Made by a program: the position numbers and the translations under genes. DNA of 64,000 bases from JAEUNX01 sp034004685 (lineage in GTDB: Bacteria; Pseudomonadota; Gammaproteobacteria; Burkholderiales; Rhodocyclaceae): the NCBI GenBank assembly GCA_034004685.1, contig JAVEWG010000001.1, forward strand, positions 62,001 through 126,000, in the 5' to 3' direction. Below the pieces are notes generated by a model that worked only from the letters and a program-made list of their open reading frames with translations, searched no databases and was not told where the DNA came from. Within the stretch, counting starts at the first letter, position 1; the number at the start of each line of letters is the position of its first letter. Shown here piece by piece: positions 17,339 to 26,395 of the stretch.

Positions 17339-19579
17339 TCAGGCTGTCACGCAATCCACGTAGTAGCGCACCTTGCCGTCGTCCACTTCCTTGACCAGGC
17401 CGTGAATGTCGGTCTCGAAGCCGGGGAAACGCTCGTTGAAGTCCCTGGCGAACTGAAGGTAGCGCATGATGGTGCGGTTGAAACGCTCCCCCGGAATCAA
17501 CAGGGGAATGCCCGGCGGATAGGGGGTCAGCAACACGGCGGTGACCCGTCCTTCCAGATCGTCGATGGGCACCCGGTCGATCTCCCGGTGGGCCATCCTG
17601 GCGAAGGCATCGGCCGGACGCATGGCCGGCACCATGGCGGACAGATACATCTCGGTGGTCAGCCGCGCCACGTCGTTGGCCTTGTAGACCTCGTGAATCT
17701 GGGTGCACAGATCCCGCAGACCGATGCGCTCATAGCGGGGATGCTTGGCCACGAACTCGGGCAGCATCTTCCACAGGGGCTGGTTCTTGTCGTAATCGTC
17801 CTTGAACTGTTGCAGCGCCGTCACCAGGGTGTTCCAGCGGCCCTTGGTGATGCCGATGGTGAACATGATGAAGAAGCTGTAGAGGCCGCACTTCTCCACG
17901 ATCACGCCATGCTCGGCCAGGTACTTGGTGACGATGGCTGCAGGAATACCGAAGTCGTCGGCGAAGTCGCCGTCCACGTCGAGACCCGGGGTGATGATGG
18001 TGGCCTTGATGGGGTCGAGCATGTTGAAGCCTTCGGCCAGCTGACCAAAGCCGTGCCAGCGCTCGCCCGCCTTGAGCATCCAGGCTGCCCGCTCCTCGAT
18101 GCCCTCCTCGGAGAGATCATCCGGCCCCCACACCTTGAACCACCAGTCCGTGCCCCATTCCACGTCCACCTTGCGCATGGCCCGGCGGAAATCCAGGGCC
18201 TCGGCGATGGATTCTTCCACCAGGGCGGTGCCGGCCGGCTCCTCCATCATGGCCGCCGCCACATCGCAGGAGGCGATGATCGAATACTGGGGCGAAGTGG
18301 AGGTGTGCATCAGATAGGCTTCATTGAACACGTCCCGGTCCAGCTTCTGATTCTCCGCGTCCTGCACCAGGATCTGGGAGGCCTGGGACAAGCCCGCCAG
18401 CAGCTTGTGGGTGGACTGGGTGGAAAACACCATGGATTCCTTGCAGCGGGAGCGGTCGGCCCCCATGGCGTGATAGTCCCCGTAGAAATCATGGAAGGCG
18501 GCGTGGGGCAACCAGGCTTCATCGAAATGCAGGGTGTCGATCTTGCCGTCCAGTTCAGCCTTGATGTCCTCCACGTTGTAGAGGATGCCGTCGTAGGTGG
18601 ACTGGGTGATGGTGAGCACCCGGGGCTTGGCGGTTTTGTCCACCGCGAAGGGATGCGCGGCGATCTTCTTCTGGATGTTCTCCCAGGCGAATTCTTCCTT
18701 GGGGATCGGCCCGATGATCCCGTAATTGTTGCGGGTAGGCATCAGGAACACGGGAATGGCGCCGGTCATCATGATGGCGTGGAGGATGGACTTGTGGCAG
18801 TTGCGGTCCACCACCACGATGTCGCCGGGCGCCACGGTGGAGTGCCAGACGATCTTGTTGGAGGTGGAGGTGCCGTTGGTCACGAAGAACAGGTGGTCGG
18901 CATGGAAGATCCGTGCGGCGTTGCGCTCGGAAGCGGCCACAGGGCCGGTGTGGTCCAGCAACTGGCCCAGTTCCTCGACAGCATTGCAGACGTCGGCCCG
19001 CAGCATGTTCTCGCCGAAGAATTGGTGGAACATCTGCCCCACCGGGCTCTTCAGGAAGGCCACGCCGCCGGAGTGGCCGGGGCAGTGCCAGGAATAGGAG
19101 CCATCGGCGGCATAGTGGGTCAGGGCCCGGAAGAAGGGCGGCGGCAGGGAATCCAGATAGGCCTTGGCCTCCCGCTTGACGTTGCGGGCAATGAATTCCG
19201 GGGTGTCCTCGTACATGTGGATGAAGCCATGCAGCTCCCGCAGCACATCATTGGGAATGTGGCGGGAGGTGCGGGTTTCCCCGTGAAGGAAGATCGGGAT
19301 CTCGCTGTTGCGGTTGCGGATTTCGGTGACGAAGGCCCGCAGTTCGGCCAGGGTCTGCTCCTCCTCGTTGGCCAGTTCCTCGTCATCCACCGACAGGATG
19401 AAGGCCGAGGCCCGGCTCTGCTGCTGGGCGAAGGAGGTCATGTCCCCATAGCTGGTGACCCCCAGCACTTCCAGCCCCTCTTCCTCCATGGCCTTGGCCA
19501 GGGCGCGAATCCCCAGGCCCGAGGCGTTCTCGGAGCGAAAGTCCTCGTCGATGATGATGATAGGAAAGTGAAAGCGCAT
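17339..19579 (-). CDS. PLP-dependent arginine/lysine/ornithine decarboxylase (fold-type I, large form)
   Basis: This is a 746-aa decarboxylase of the AdiA/LdcI/SpeC-type family, making a polyamine precursor or consuming protons. An N-terminal receiver-like wing domain (FHFPIIIIDEDF) occupies about residues 1-130. The PLP domain follows with FHADHLFFVTNGTSTSNK, HFDEAWLPHAAF and the Schiff-base lysine at about Lys392 in STQSTHKLLAG. The C-terminal domain includes PYPPGIPLLIPGE. ATG 19579 follows GGAGAAGAGG; an earlier in-frame start adds 12 residues without a better site. The actual substrate cannot be decided by eye. It follows dcd but a strong terminator separates them. Confidence 0.88.
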   Translation of the reverse strand: MRFHFPIIIIDEDFRSENASGLGIRALAKAMEEEGLEVLGVTSYGDMTSFAQQQSRASAFILSVDDEELANEEEQTLAELRAFVTEIRNRNSEIPIFLHGETRTSRHIPNDVLRELHGFIHMYEDTPEFIARNVKREAKAYLDSLPPPFFRALTHYAADGSYSWHCPGHSGGVAFLKSPVGQMFHQFFGENMLRADVCNAVEELGQLLDHTGPVAASERNAARIFHADHLFFVTNGTSTSNKIVWHSTVAPGDIVVVDRNCHKSILHAIMMTGAIPVFLMPTRNNYGIIGPIPKEEFAWENIQKKIAAHPFAVDKTAKPRVLTITQSTYDGILYNVEDIKAELDGKIDTLHFDEAWLPHAAFHDFYGDYHAMGADRSRCKESMVFSTQSTHKLLAGLSQASQILVQDAENQKLDRDVFNEAYLMHTSTSPQYSIIASCDVAAAMMEEPAGTALVEESIAEALDFRRAMRKVDVEWGTDWWFKVWGPDDLSEEGIEERAAWMLKAGERWHGFGQLAEGFNMLDPIKATIITPGLDVDGDFADDFGIPAAIVTKYLAEHGVIVEKCGLYSFFIMFTIGITKGRWNTLVTALQQFKDDYDKNQPLWKMLPEFVAKHPRYERIGLRDLCTQIHEVYKANDVARLTTEMYLSAMVPAMRPADAFARMAHREIDRVPIDDLEGRVTAVLLTPYPPGIPLLIPGERFNRTIMRYLQFARDFNERFPGFETDIHGLVKEVDDGKVRYYVDCVTA

Positions 19580-19627
19580 CCTCTTCTCCAGCCCGGAGGG
19601 CTCATCGGCCAGCACCCGCTGACCAGC

Positions 19628-19664
19628 AAAAAATATTAACCCGGCGCGAATTGCAGCCGGGTTA
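19628..19664 (-). terminator. Rho-independent terminator of dcd
   Basis: A perfect 8-bp stem AACCCGGC/GCCGGGTT (19638-19645 and 19656-19663) is followed on the minus strand by AATATTTTTT. It lies 32 bp after the dcd stop and 49 bp before the decarboxylase gene. Confidence 0.75.
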
Positions 19665-19695
19665 CAAGGCTTCGGCGTCCGCGTCCGGGGAACGC

Positions 19696-20262
19696 TCAGA
19701 TCTTGGGAAGGGTCACCCCGGTTTGCCCCAGGTACTTGCCGCCCCGATCCTTGTAGGAGGTGGCGCAGACTTCGTCGGCCTCGAAGAACAGCATCTGGGC
19801 GACCCCCTCATTGGCGTAGATTTTGGCGGGCAGGGGCGTGGTGTTGGAAAACTCCAGGGTCACATGGCCTTCCCACTCCGGCTCCAGGGGAGTGACATTG
19901 ACGATGATGCCGCAGCGGGCATAGGTGCTCTTGCCCAGGCACACCGTCAGGACGCTGCGGGGAACCCGGAAATACTCCACCGTGCGGGCCAGGGCAAAGG
20001 AGTTGGGGGGGATGATGCACACGTCCCCCACGAAATCCACGAAGCTGCGCTCGTCGAAATTCTTGGGATCCACGATGGTGGAGTTGATGTTGGTGAAGAT
20101 CTTGAATTCGTTGGCGCAGCGCACGTCGTAGCCGTAGCTGGAGGTGCCGTAGGAGACGATCCTGCCTCCTTCGTTATGGCGCACCAGTTCCGGAGCGAAG
20201 GGTTCGATCATGGCCTCCCGCTCAGCCATGCGGCGGATCCACTTGTCGGACTTGATGGACAT
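19696..20262 (-). CDS. dcd: dCTP deaminase
   Basis: This enzyme deaminates dCTP to dUTP, feeding dUMP to thymidylate synthase (thyA is also in the window). With ATG 20262 it is 188 aa, typical for proteobacterial Dcd. Conserved blocks are MSIKSDKWIRRM, the glycine-rich ISYGTSSYGYDVR-type segment, KSTYARCGI (active-site region) and TPLEPEWEGHVTLEFSN, with a C-terminal YKDRGGKYLGQTGVTLPKI. The frame stays open 41 codons upstream, but that part is GC-rich leader containing a promoter-like sequence. Confidence 0.95.
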   Translation of the reverse strand: MSIKSDKWIRRMAEREAMIEPFAPELVRHNEGGRIVSYGTSSYGYDVRCANEFKIFTNINSTIVDPKNFDERSFVDFVGDVCIIPPNSFALARTVEYFRVPRSVLTVCLGKSTYARCGIIVNVTPLEPEWEGHVTLEFSNTTPLPAKIYANEGVAQMLFFEADEVCATSYKDRGGKYLGQTGVTLPKI

Positions 20263-20317
20263 TGAGGGCGTTCTCCGGTGAAGGCGGGCCCCGTCCGGGG
20301 CGCCGCGAAAGCCGCGT

Positions 20318-20345
20318 ATTTTAGAGTGGATTGCCCCAGGAGCAA
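20318..20345 (-). promoter_or_regulatory. Candidate sigma-70 promoter for dcd
   Basis: On the minus strand TTGCTC (20340-20345), a 16-bp spacer and TAAAAT (20318-20323) lie about 55 bp upstream of the dcd ATG. A GC hairpin is in the leader. It follows the apbC hairpin, so dcd probably has its own transcript. Confidence 0.5.
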
Positions 20346-20360
20346 GGGCTTTGCGGAGCG

Positions 20361-20397
20361 GCCGGATTTGCCCCCTTGGCGGCAAAGGAAATCCGGC
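20361..20397 (-). terminator. Hairpin downstream of apbC
   Basis: A 9-bp perfect stem (GCCGGATTT/AAATCCGGC) with extra GCC/GGC pairs inside starts 6 nt after the apbC stop. It lacks a clear T-run, so it may be a weak terminator or 3'-end stabiliser. Confidence 0.45.
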
Positions 20398-20402
20398 GCC
20401 CC

Positions 20403-21494
20403 TCAGGTGTTCTGCACCACGATGTTGGGGAACTTGTGGGTCATGTCCTTCTGCCGCTCGGCGATCTTGACCGCCACCTTGCGGGCGATGGCCTTGTAAA
20501 TGGCGGCGATGGCGCTATCGGGTTCGGCCACCACGGTGGGGGTGCCCGCGTCCACCTCCTGGCGGATGCGGATATCCAGGGGTAGCGCCCCCAGGAATGG
20601 CACGCCGTAGTCGGCGCACATCTTCTCTCCGCCGCCCACCCCGAAAATAGGTTCGGCGTGGCCGCAGTTGGAACAGATATGGACGCTCATATTCTCCACG
20701 ATGCCCAGGATGGGCACCCCTACCTTCTCGAACATCTTGAGACCCTTGCGGGCATCCAGCAAGGCGATGTCCTGGGGGGTGGTGACCACCACCGCGCCGG
20801 TCACCGGCACGCTTTGGGAGAGGGTCAGCTGAATGTCGCCGGTACCCGGGGGCATATCCACCACCAGGTAATCCAGATCCTTCCAGTTGGTTTCCTTGAG
20901 AAGCTGGTTCAGCGCCTGGGTGGCCATGGGGCCGCGCCACACCATGGGGGTCTCCATATCCACCAGAAAACCGATGGACTGGGCCTGGATTCCGTGAGCC
21001 ACCAGGGGTTCCATGGTCTTGCCGTCCAGGCTCTCGGGCTTGCCCCCCTCAATGCCCAGCATCTGGGGCTGGGATGGGCCGTAAATGTCCGCATCCAGGA
21101 TGCCCACCCGGGCGCCTTCGGCCGCCAGGGCCAGGGCCAGGTTAACCGCCGTGGTGCTCTTGCCCACGCCTCCCTTGCCGGAGGCCACCGCGATGATGTT
21201 CTTCACCCCTGGCAGCAGCTTCACGCCGTGCTGCACGGCATGGGCCACCACCCGGCTGGAAACCTGGATATCGGTCCGTTCCACGCCGGGGAGTCCCCGC
21301 ACCACCCCGTCCAGCAGGGCCCGGATGGGCTCATGCTGGCTCAGGGCCGGGTAGCCCAGTTCCACCTTGAAACGCACCAGCCCCCCTTCCACCTGGAGGC
21401 CCTTGATGGCGCGGGCGGAAACAAAATCCTTGTCGGTGTTGGGATCGATCACGCCCTTGAGGGCCTCGGTCACCTGTTCGGCGCTTACTGCCAT
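20403..21494 (-). CDS. apbC: Iron-sulfur cluster carrier ATPase ApbC/Mrp
   Basis: This is a cytosolic P-loop ATPase that carries or inserts [4Fe-4S] clusters. The 363 aa contain an N-terminal MIP18-like (DUF59) domain at about 5-80, the deviant Walker A SGKGGVGKST at 105-114, DADIYGPSQPQML, and a C-terminal CxxC pair (ICSNCGH) that bridges the cluster in the dimer. The start ATG is preceded by AAGGATGG. It is divergent from the lipoprotein gene. The Fe-S clients in this window include RnfB, RnfC and Nth. Confidence 0.95.
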   Translation of the reverse strand: MAVSAEQVTEALKGVIDPNTDKDFVSARAIKGLQVEGGLVRFKVELGYPALSQHEPIRALLDGVVRGLPGVERTDIQVSSRVVAHAVQHGVKLLPGVKNIIAVASGKGGVGKSTTAVNLALALAAEGARVGILDADIYGPSQPQMLGIEGGKPESLDGKTMEPLVAHGIQAQSIGFLVDMETPMVWRGPMATQALNQLLKETNWKDLDYLVVDMPPGTGDIQLTLSQSVPVTGAVVVTTPQDIALLDARKGLKMFEKVGVPILGIVENMSVHICSNCGHAEPIFGVGGGEKMCADYGVPFLGALPLDIRIRQEVDAGTPTVVAEPDSAIAAIYKAIARKVAVKIAERQKDMTHKFPNIVVQNT

Positions 21495-21651
21495 TTTCGT
21501 TCCATCCTTCGTCTGACACTGAATACCGGTGAATCATACTGGACCCCGGGGCCCCGCCCCAATCGGGCTTGATTCAAGTTATCGATGAGCGCCCGTTGGG
21601 GTTACCATCGCCCCCTTCCTTACGTCCCTCCCCTGCGTCCCGGGGAACGCC

Positions 21652-22233
21652 ATGCAAGTCAGAACTCTTTTCCCACTCATGCTGGCGGCAGCGCTGCTGG
21701 GCGCCTGCGCCACCTCCACCGAACACCCCGAGGCCTCCGACACCCCCGAGCGCCCCCGCCCGGTCAAGCCCGTGCTACCCAAGGCCGCCCCCGAGGTCCA
21801 GGCCAAGCGCCTCGACGCCGTTCACGCCGGCTTGGCCGCCGCCTTGCGGGGGCAGGACGTGGAGATCACCCGGCTTGCCCCTGACCTGCTCAGGCTGCGC
21901 ATCGCCGGCCGGATGGCCTTTGCCGCCAATGAGCCCAAGCCCCTGCCTCCCCTGCTGGCCCTGCTGGACCGCATTGCCGATGAACTCAAAAAGGAGCCTG
22001 CCACCCAGATCGAGGTGGAGGCCCACACCGACAGCCTGGGCCGGGAAGTCTTCAACCAGGATCTGTCCGCCCGCCGGGCCGACGTGGCGGTGGCCCAGCT
22101 GGCCAGCCGGGGCGTGGCCTATGGCCGCCTCGTCGCCCGGGGCAAGGGCGAAGCCCAGCCGGTGGCGGATAACGCCACCGAGGCTGGGCGGGCCAGGAAC
22201 CGCCGGTTGGACATCCTGATCCGGGGCGACTGA
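21652..22233 (+). CDS. OmpA-family outer-membrane lipoprotein
   Basis: This is a 193-aa lipoprotein. A signal peptide ends in the lipobox LLGAC with the lipidated Cys at residue 19. A Pro-rich linker (about 25-45) follows, then an OmpA-like peptidoglycan-binding domain. The latter has VEAHTDSLG near 120-130 and the C-terminal NATEAGRARNRRLDI, both family signatures for binding meso-diaminopimelate. It probably tethers the outer membrane to peptidoglycan. It is monocistronic or coupled to recQ through a repeat-filled 90-bp gap. Confidence 0.88.
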   Translation: MQVRTLFPLMLAAALLGACATSTEHPEASDTPERPRPVKPVLPKAAPEVQAKRLDAVHAGLAAALRGQDVEITRLAPDLLRLRIAGRMAFAANEPKPLPPLLALLDRIADELKKEPATQIEVEAHTDSLGREVFNQDLSARRADVAVAQLASRGVAYGRLVARGKGEAQPVADNATEAGRARNRRLDILIRGD

Positions 22234-22242
22234 GATGGGACG

Positions 22243-22323
22243 GCCCCCACGCTCGCTTCGCTCGCTGCCCCCCATGGGGGCTCAGCCCCCCCTTGGGGCG
22301 GCTCTGCAGGGGGGCTGAGGGCC
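22243..22323 (+). repeat. Dispersed GC-rich intergenic repeat, copy 1 (ends at recQ start codon)
   Basis: The unit begins CCCCCACGCTCGCTTCGCTC, continues with alternating C- and G-runs that can fold into hairpins, and ends GGGGCTGAGGGCC directly before the recQ ATG. A close copy is at 53075-53153 on the other strand (same orientation relative to its downstream gene), and a diverged copy is at 29211-29279. Its terminal GAGGG appears to serve as the recQ ribosome-binding site. Confidence 0.75.
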
Positions 22324-24132
22324 ATGGGCGATCCCCGGGAAATCCTCCAGCACGTCTTCGGTTACCCCGCCTTCCGGGGCGAGCAGGAGGCCATCGTGGA
22401 CCACGTGGCGGCCGGTGGCGACGCCCTAGTGCTGATGCCCACCGGGGGCGGCAAGTCCCTGTGCTACCAGATCCCCGCCTTGCTGCGGCCGGGCACCGCC
22501 ATCGTGGTGTCGCCCCTGATCGCCCTGATGCACGACCAGGTGAGCGCCCTCAAGGAAGCCGGGGTGGCGGCGGACTTCCTCAACTCCAGTCAGGATTCGG
22601 AAACCGCCTGGGCGGTGGAACGCCAACTCCTGGCCGGCGAGTTGAAGCTCCTCTACGTAGCCCCCGAGCGGCTCCTGATGCCCCGCATGCTGGCCATGCT
22701 GGAACGCCTGGCGGAAGACGGCCGGCTGGCCCTCTTCGCCATTGACGAAGCCCATTGCGTCTCCCAGTGGGGCCACGACTTTCGCCCCGAATACCTGCAA
22801 CTTTCCACCCTCCACGAGCGTTTTCCAGCGGTCCCCCGGATTGCGCTGACCGCCACCGCCGACCAGGAAACCCGGGAGGAGATCGCCCGCAATCTGAAGC
22901 TGGGGGAGGCCCGGCGCTTCGTCTCCAGCTTCGACCGTCCCAACATCCGCTATCGTATCGTTGAAAAGGACAAGCCCCAGGCCCAGCTCCTGGACTTCGT
23001 GCGGGGCGAACACCCTGGCGAGGCGGGCATTGTCTATTGCCTGTCCCGCCGCAAGGTGGAGGAGACCGCCGCCTGGCTGGCGGAGCATGGGGTGGCCGCC
23101 CTGCCCTACCACGCCGGCCTGCCCGCCGAGGTCCGGGCCAACCATCAGCTGCGCTTCCTGCGGGAGGACGGGCTGGTGATGGTGGCCACCATCGCCTTCG
23201 GGATGGGCATCGACAAGCCCGACGTGCGCTTCGTGGCCCACCTGGACCTGCCCCGCTCCATCGAGGGTTACTACCAGGAAACCGGCCGGGCCGGACGGGA
23301 CGGACTCCCCGCCGAGGCCTGGATGGCCTGGAGCGCCGCCGACGTGGTGCAGCAGCGGCGGATGCTCAACGAATCCGAGGCTGGCGAGGATTTCAAACGC
23401 ATGGCCAACGCCCGCCTGGAAGCCCTGGTGGGCCTGGTGGAAACCACCGACTGCCGGCGCCAGCACCTTCTGGCCTACTTTGGCGAAGCCGCCCCACCCT
23501 GCGGCAACTGCGACAACTGCATCGACCCGCCCCGCACCTGGGACGGGGCCGAGGCCGCCCGCAAGGCCCTGTCCTGCGCCTACCGCACCGGCCAGCGCTA
23601 CGGCGCCGGCCACCTGATCGACGTGTTGCGGGGCGAGACCACCGACAAGATGCGGGAACGGGGTCATCATCAGGTAAGCACCTTCGGCATCGGCGCCGAT
23701 CTGGACGAAAAAACCTGGAAGGGCGTCTTCCGCCAGCTGGTGGCCCGGGGCCTCCTGGCGGTGGACCACGATCGTTTCGGTGCCCTGGTCCTCACCGATC
23801 TGGCCCGCCCCCTGCTGCGGGGAGATGCGGCGTTTACCTTGCGCCTGCCCACCGCCAGGAAGCGCCTCAAGGCCGGCCGCGGTCAGATCATCGCCACCGG
23901 TGCAGAAGCCAGTCTCTTCGAGCGCCTGCGGGCCTGGCGGGCGGAAACCGCCAAGACCCGCAACGTGCCCGCCTACGTGATCTTCCACGACGCCACCCTG
24001 CGGGAGATCGCCGCCCGCGCCCCCGCCAGCCTGGCCGAACTGGCCGGTGTCAGCGGCGTGGGCGACCACAAGCTGGAGGCCTACGGCAGCGCCCTCATCG
24101 CCCTGCTGGCCGAAGGCGCGCCACCGGGCTGA
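22324..24132 (+). CDS. recQ: ATP-dependent DNA helicase RecQ
   Basis: This is a 3'-5' superfamily-2 helicase used in recombination and fork repair. The 602 aa show Walker A MPTGGGKSLCYQ near residue 40, the DEAH box (AIDEAHCVSQWGHDF) near 142, helicase motif VI (YYQETGRAGRDG), and the RecQ zinc-binding region with CGNCDNC near 395-401. The winged-helix RQC domain (TTDKMRERGHHQVSTFGIG) follows, then a C-terminal HRDC domain (about 520-595). Full length. The start is placed at the ATG right after the intergenic repeat. Confidence 0.96.
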   Translation: MGDPREILQHVFGYPAFRGEQEAIVDHVAAGGDALVLMPTGGGKSLCYQIPALLRPGTAIVVSPLIALMHDQVSALKEAGVAADFLNSSQDSETAWAVERQLLAGELKLLYVAPERLLMPRMLAMLERLAEDGRLALFAIDEAHCVSQWGHDFRPEYLQLSTLHERFPAVPRIALTATADQETREEIARNLKLGEARRFVSSFDRPNIRYRIVEKDKPQAQLLDFVRGEHPGEAGIVYCLSRRKVEETAAWLAEHGVAALPYHAGLPAEVRANHQLRFLREDGLVMVATIAFGMGIDKPDVRFVAHLDLPRSIEGYYQETGRAGRDGLPAEAWMAWSAADVVQQRRMLNESEAGEDFKRMANARLEALVGLVETTDCRRQHLLAYFGEAAPPCGNCDNCIDPPRTWDGAEAARKALSCAYRTGQRYGAGHLIDVLRGETTDKMRERGHHQVSTFGIGADLDEKTWKGVFRQLVARGLLAVDHDRFGALVLTDLARPLLRGDAAFTLRLPTARKRLKAGRGQIIATGAEASLFERLRAWRAETAKTRNVPAYVIFHDATLREIAARAPASLAELAGVSGVGDHKLEAYGSALIALLAEGAPPG

Positions 24133-24237
24133 ACAACCCACGAGGACAGGATCCAGGGCCAGGGACGCCCCCCGGCCATTGTGGCCGCCGCCCCGCCCGT
24201 GGCCTAATCGCCCCTCGGCACGGCAAGGAGGCAGGGC

Positions 24238-25146
24238 ATGGAACAGGGGTTCAGGGGCGCGGGGATGCTGTTTGCCCTGCTGGCCGCGGTGGGGTTTTCC
24301 TTCAAGGCCGTGCTGGTGAAGCTGGCCTACCGCCACGGGGTGGATGCGGAAACCCTGCTGGCCCTGCGCATGGGTTTCGCCTTGCCGGTCTTGTTGGTCA
24401 TGGGCGGGTGGGCCCAATGGCGGGGCGGCCGCGCGCCCCTTTCCGCCAAGGACTGGGGCTGGCTGGGGGCCTTGGGCTTCTTCGGCTATTACGTGGCGAG
24501 CTACCTGGATTTCCTGGGGCTGAAATTCATCACCGCCGCCCTGGAGCGGCTGATCCTGTTCATTTACCCCACCTTGGTGATCATCCTGTCGGCCCTTTTC
24601 CTGGGGAAACCGGTCACCCGCCGCACCCTGCTGGCCCTGAGCCTGTGCTATGCCGGCATTGCCCTGGCAGTGGCCCACGATCTGCGGCTGCCCGGCTCGC
24701 CCCGGGACGTGCTGATCGGCACCATCCTGGTGTTCGGCAGCGCCCTCTCCTACGCCCTCTACATCATGGGCAATGGCCACGTGGTAGAACGCATCGGCCC
24801 CACCCGGGTCACCGCCTTCGCCACGTCGGCCGCCTGTCTGATGGCCATCGGCCAATTTTTCGCCCTGCGGCCGGCGGACACCCTGCTGGTCCAGCCCGTG
24901 GAGGTGTACGGCCTGGCCTTCGCCATGGCGATCCTGGCCACGGTGCTGCCGGCCTGGATGCTCTCTGAGGCGATCCGCCGGCTGGGGGCGGGGCCGGTCT
25001 CCCTCACCGGCACCCTGGGGCCGGTCATGACCCTGGGCCTGGGCTGGCTGTTTCTGGATGAAGCCCTGGGGGCGGCCCAGCTGGGCGGTGCCGCCCTGGT
25101 GATCATCGGCGTGCTGGTGATCAGCCGGCGGCCAGGAAAGGCTTGA
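24238..25146 (+). CDS. DMT-superfamily permease (EamA family)
   Basis: This is a 302-aa integral membrane transporter with about ten predicted transmembrane helices arranged as two EamA repeats (roughly 8-140 and 155-298). It probably exports small metabolites or amino acids, but the substrate is unknown. A strong AAGGAGG site precedes ATG 24238. It stands 105 bp after recQ and 90 bp before rnfA in the same direction; there is no clear functional link to either. Confidence 0.85.
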   Translation: MEQGFRGAGMLFALLAAVGFSFKAVLVKLAYRHGVDAETLLALRMGFALPVLLVMGGWAQWRGGRAPLSAKDWGWLGALGFFGYYVASYLDFLGLKFITAALERLILFIYPTLVIILSALFLGKPVTRRTLLALSLCYAGIALAVAHDLRLPGSPRDVLIGTILVFGSALSYALYIMGNGHVVERIGPTRVTAFATSAACLMAIGQFFALRPADTLLVQPVEVYGLAFAMAILATVLPAWMLSEAIRRLGAGPVSLTGTLGPVMTLGLGWLFLDEALGAAQLGGAALVIIGVLVISRRPGKA

Positions 25147-25236
25147 GCGGCGGGCCTCGCCGGGGCGATAATCCGCCCCTACTCGGTTTTCTGACGCGCC
25201 CGTCACCTTGAACGGGCCGGGGCCACCACGGCAGCA

Positions 25237-25821
25237 ATGACACACTATCTCTTCGTCGTCCTGAGTGCGGTCCTCGTCAACAACGTCGTCTTCGTCCGCA
25301 TCCTGGGCCTGTGCCCCTTCATGGGGGTTTCCCGCAAGCTGGACACCGCCGTCGGGATGGGGGCCGCCACCACCTTCGTGCTCACCCTGGGCTGCGGCAC
25401 CAGCTATCTGCTGGATCAATATCTGCTCACGCCCCTCGACCTGGGCTATCTGCGCACCCTGTCCTTCATCGTGGTGATCGCCGCCATCGTGCAGCTCACG
25501 GAACTGGTGATCCAGAAAACCAGCCCGGTGCTGCACCAGGTCTTGGGAATTTATCTGCCCCTCATCACCACCAACTGCGCCGTGTTGGGGGTGCCGCTCC
25601 TCAACGTGGCCCTGGGCCACGGGCTGCTGGAATCCCTGCTGTTCGGTTTCGGCAATTCGGTGGGTTTCACCCTGGCCCTGATCCTCTTCGCCGGAATCCG
25701 GGAGCGCCTGGATGGGGCGGACGTGCCCACGCCCTTCAGGGGTACCGCCGTCGCCATGATCACCGCCGGGCTCATGAGCTTGGCCTTCATGGGCTTCGCC
25801 GGGCTTGACCGCGCCCACTGA
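25237..25821 (+). CDS. rnfA: Rnf electron transport complex subunit A
   Basis: RnfA is an integral membrane subunit of the ion-translocating ferredoxin:NAD+ oxidoreductase (Rnf). The 194 aa give about six helices and the signatures NNVVFVRILGLCPFMGVS and LITTNCAVLGV, whose conserved Cys residues are thought to hold a membrane-embedded Fe-S centre shared with RnfE. It is the first gene of rnfABCDGE-nth. The ribosome-binding site is weak. Homologous to RnfE (29949-30626). Confidence 0.95.
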   Translation: MTHYLFVVLSAVLVNNVVFVRILGLCPFMGVSRKLDTAVGMGAATTFVLTLGCGTSYLLDQYLLTPLDLGYLRTLSFIVVIAAIVQLTELVIQKTSPVLHQVLGIYLPLITTNCAVLGVPLLNVALGHGLLESLLFGFGNSVGFTLALILFAGIRERLDGADVPTPFRGTAVAMITAGLMSLAFMGFAGLDRAH

Positions 25822-25843
25822 GCCTCGCCGCCTCCACCACGCC

Positions 25844-26395
25844 ATGCTCGCCGCCCTTCTTGCCATGACCGGCCTTGCCCTCCTCCTGGGAGCGGCCCTG
25901 GGCTTTGCCGCCATCCGCTTCAAGGTGGAAGGCGACCCCCTGGTGGACAAGATCGACGCCATCCTGCCCCAGACCCAGTGCGGTCAGTGCGGTTTTCCCG
26001 GCTGCAAGCCCTACGCCGAGGCCATTGCCAAGGGGGATGCGGACATCAACCAATGCCCACCAGGCGGCGAAGAAGGCATCCGCAAGCTGGCGGATCTCCT
26101 GGGCCGGGAATTCAAGCCCCTCAACGCCGACAACGGCACCGAAAAACCCAAGGCGGTGGCAGTCATCGATGAGCAGGTCTGCATCGGCTGCACCCTGTGC
26201 ATCCAGGCCTGCCCGGTGGATGCCATCGTGGGGGCCGCCAAGCAGATGCATACCGTGGTGGAGCCCCTGTGCACCGGCTGCGAGCTGTGCATCGCGCCTT
26301 GCCCGGTGGACTGCATCGCCATGGTGCCCGTGCCCGAAACGGTGGAAACCTGGAAATGGCGTTATCCCGTGACCAAGATCCACAAGGCCGCCTGA
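25844..26395 (+). CDS. rnfB: Rnf electron transport complex subunit B (iron-sulfur protein)
   Basis: RnfB is the ferredoxin-like electron entry subunit of Rnf. With ATG 25844 it is 183 aa: one N-terminal anchor helix (about 3-24), a Fis-type [4Fe-4S] motif with Cys46, Cys49, Cys54 and Cys71 (QCGQCGFPGC...C), and two ferredoxin motifs (CIGCTLCIQACP and CTGCELCIAPCP). An alternative TTG start at 25805 overlaps the rnfA end and adds 13 residues; neither start has a good ribosome-binding site, and I chose the one that fits the family. Its stop shares one base with the rnfC start (TGATG). Confidence 0.93.
   Translation: MLAALLAMTGLALLLGAALGFAAIRFKVEGDPLVDKIDAILPQTQCGQCGFPGCKPYAEAIAKGDADINQCPPGGEEGIRKLADLLGREFKPLNADNGTEKPKAVAVIDEQVCIGCTLCIQACPVDAIVGAAKQMHTVVEPLCTGCELCIAPCPVDCIAMVPVPETVETWKWRYPVTKIHKAA

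Noticed and set aside
17294..19639. A 781-codon plus-strand frame opposite the decarboxylase gene
   Set aside because: It is the antisense shadow of a decarboxylase with intact PLP motifs.
22426..25962. A very long open frame (over 1100 codons) on the minus strand opposite recQ and the DMT permease
   Set aside because: Its sequence is Gly/His/Gln-rich low complexity and mirrors recQ, the permease and rnfA, which have clear family motifs. High GC makes such antisense frames common.
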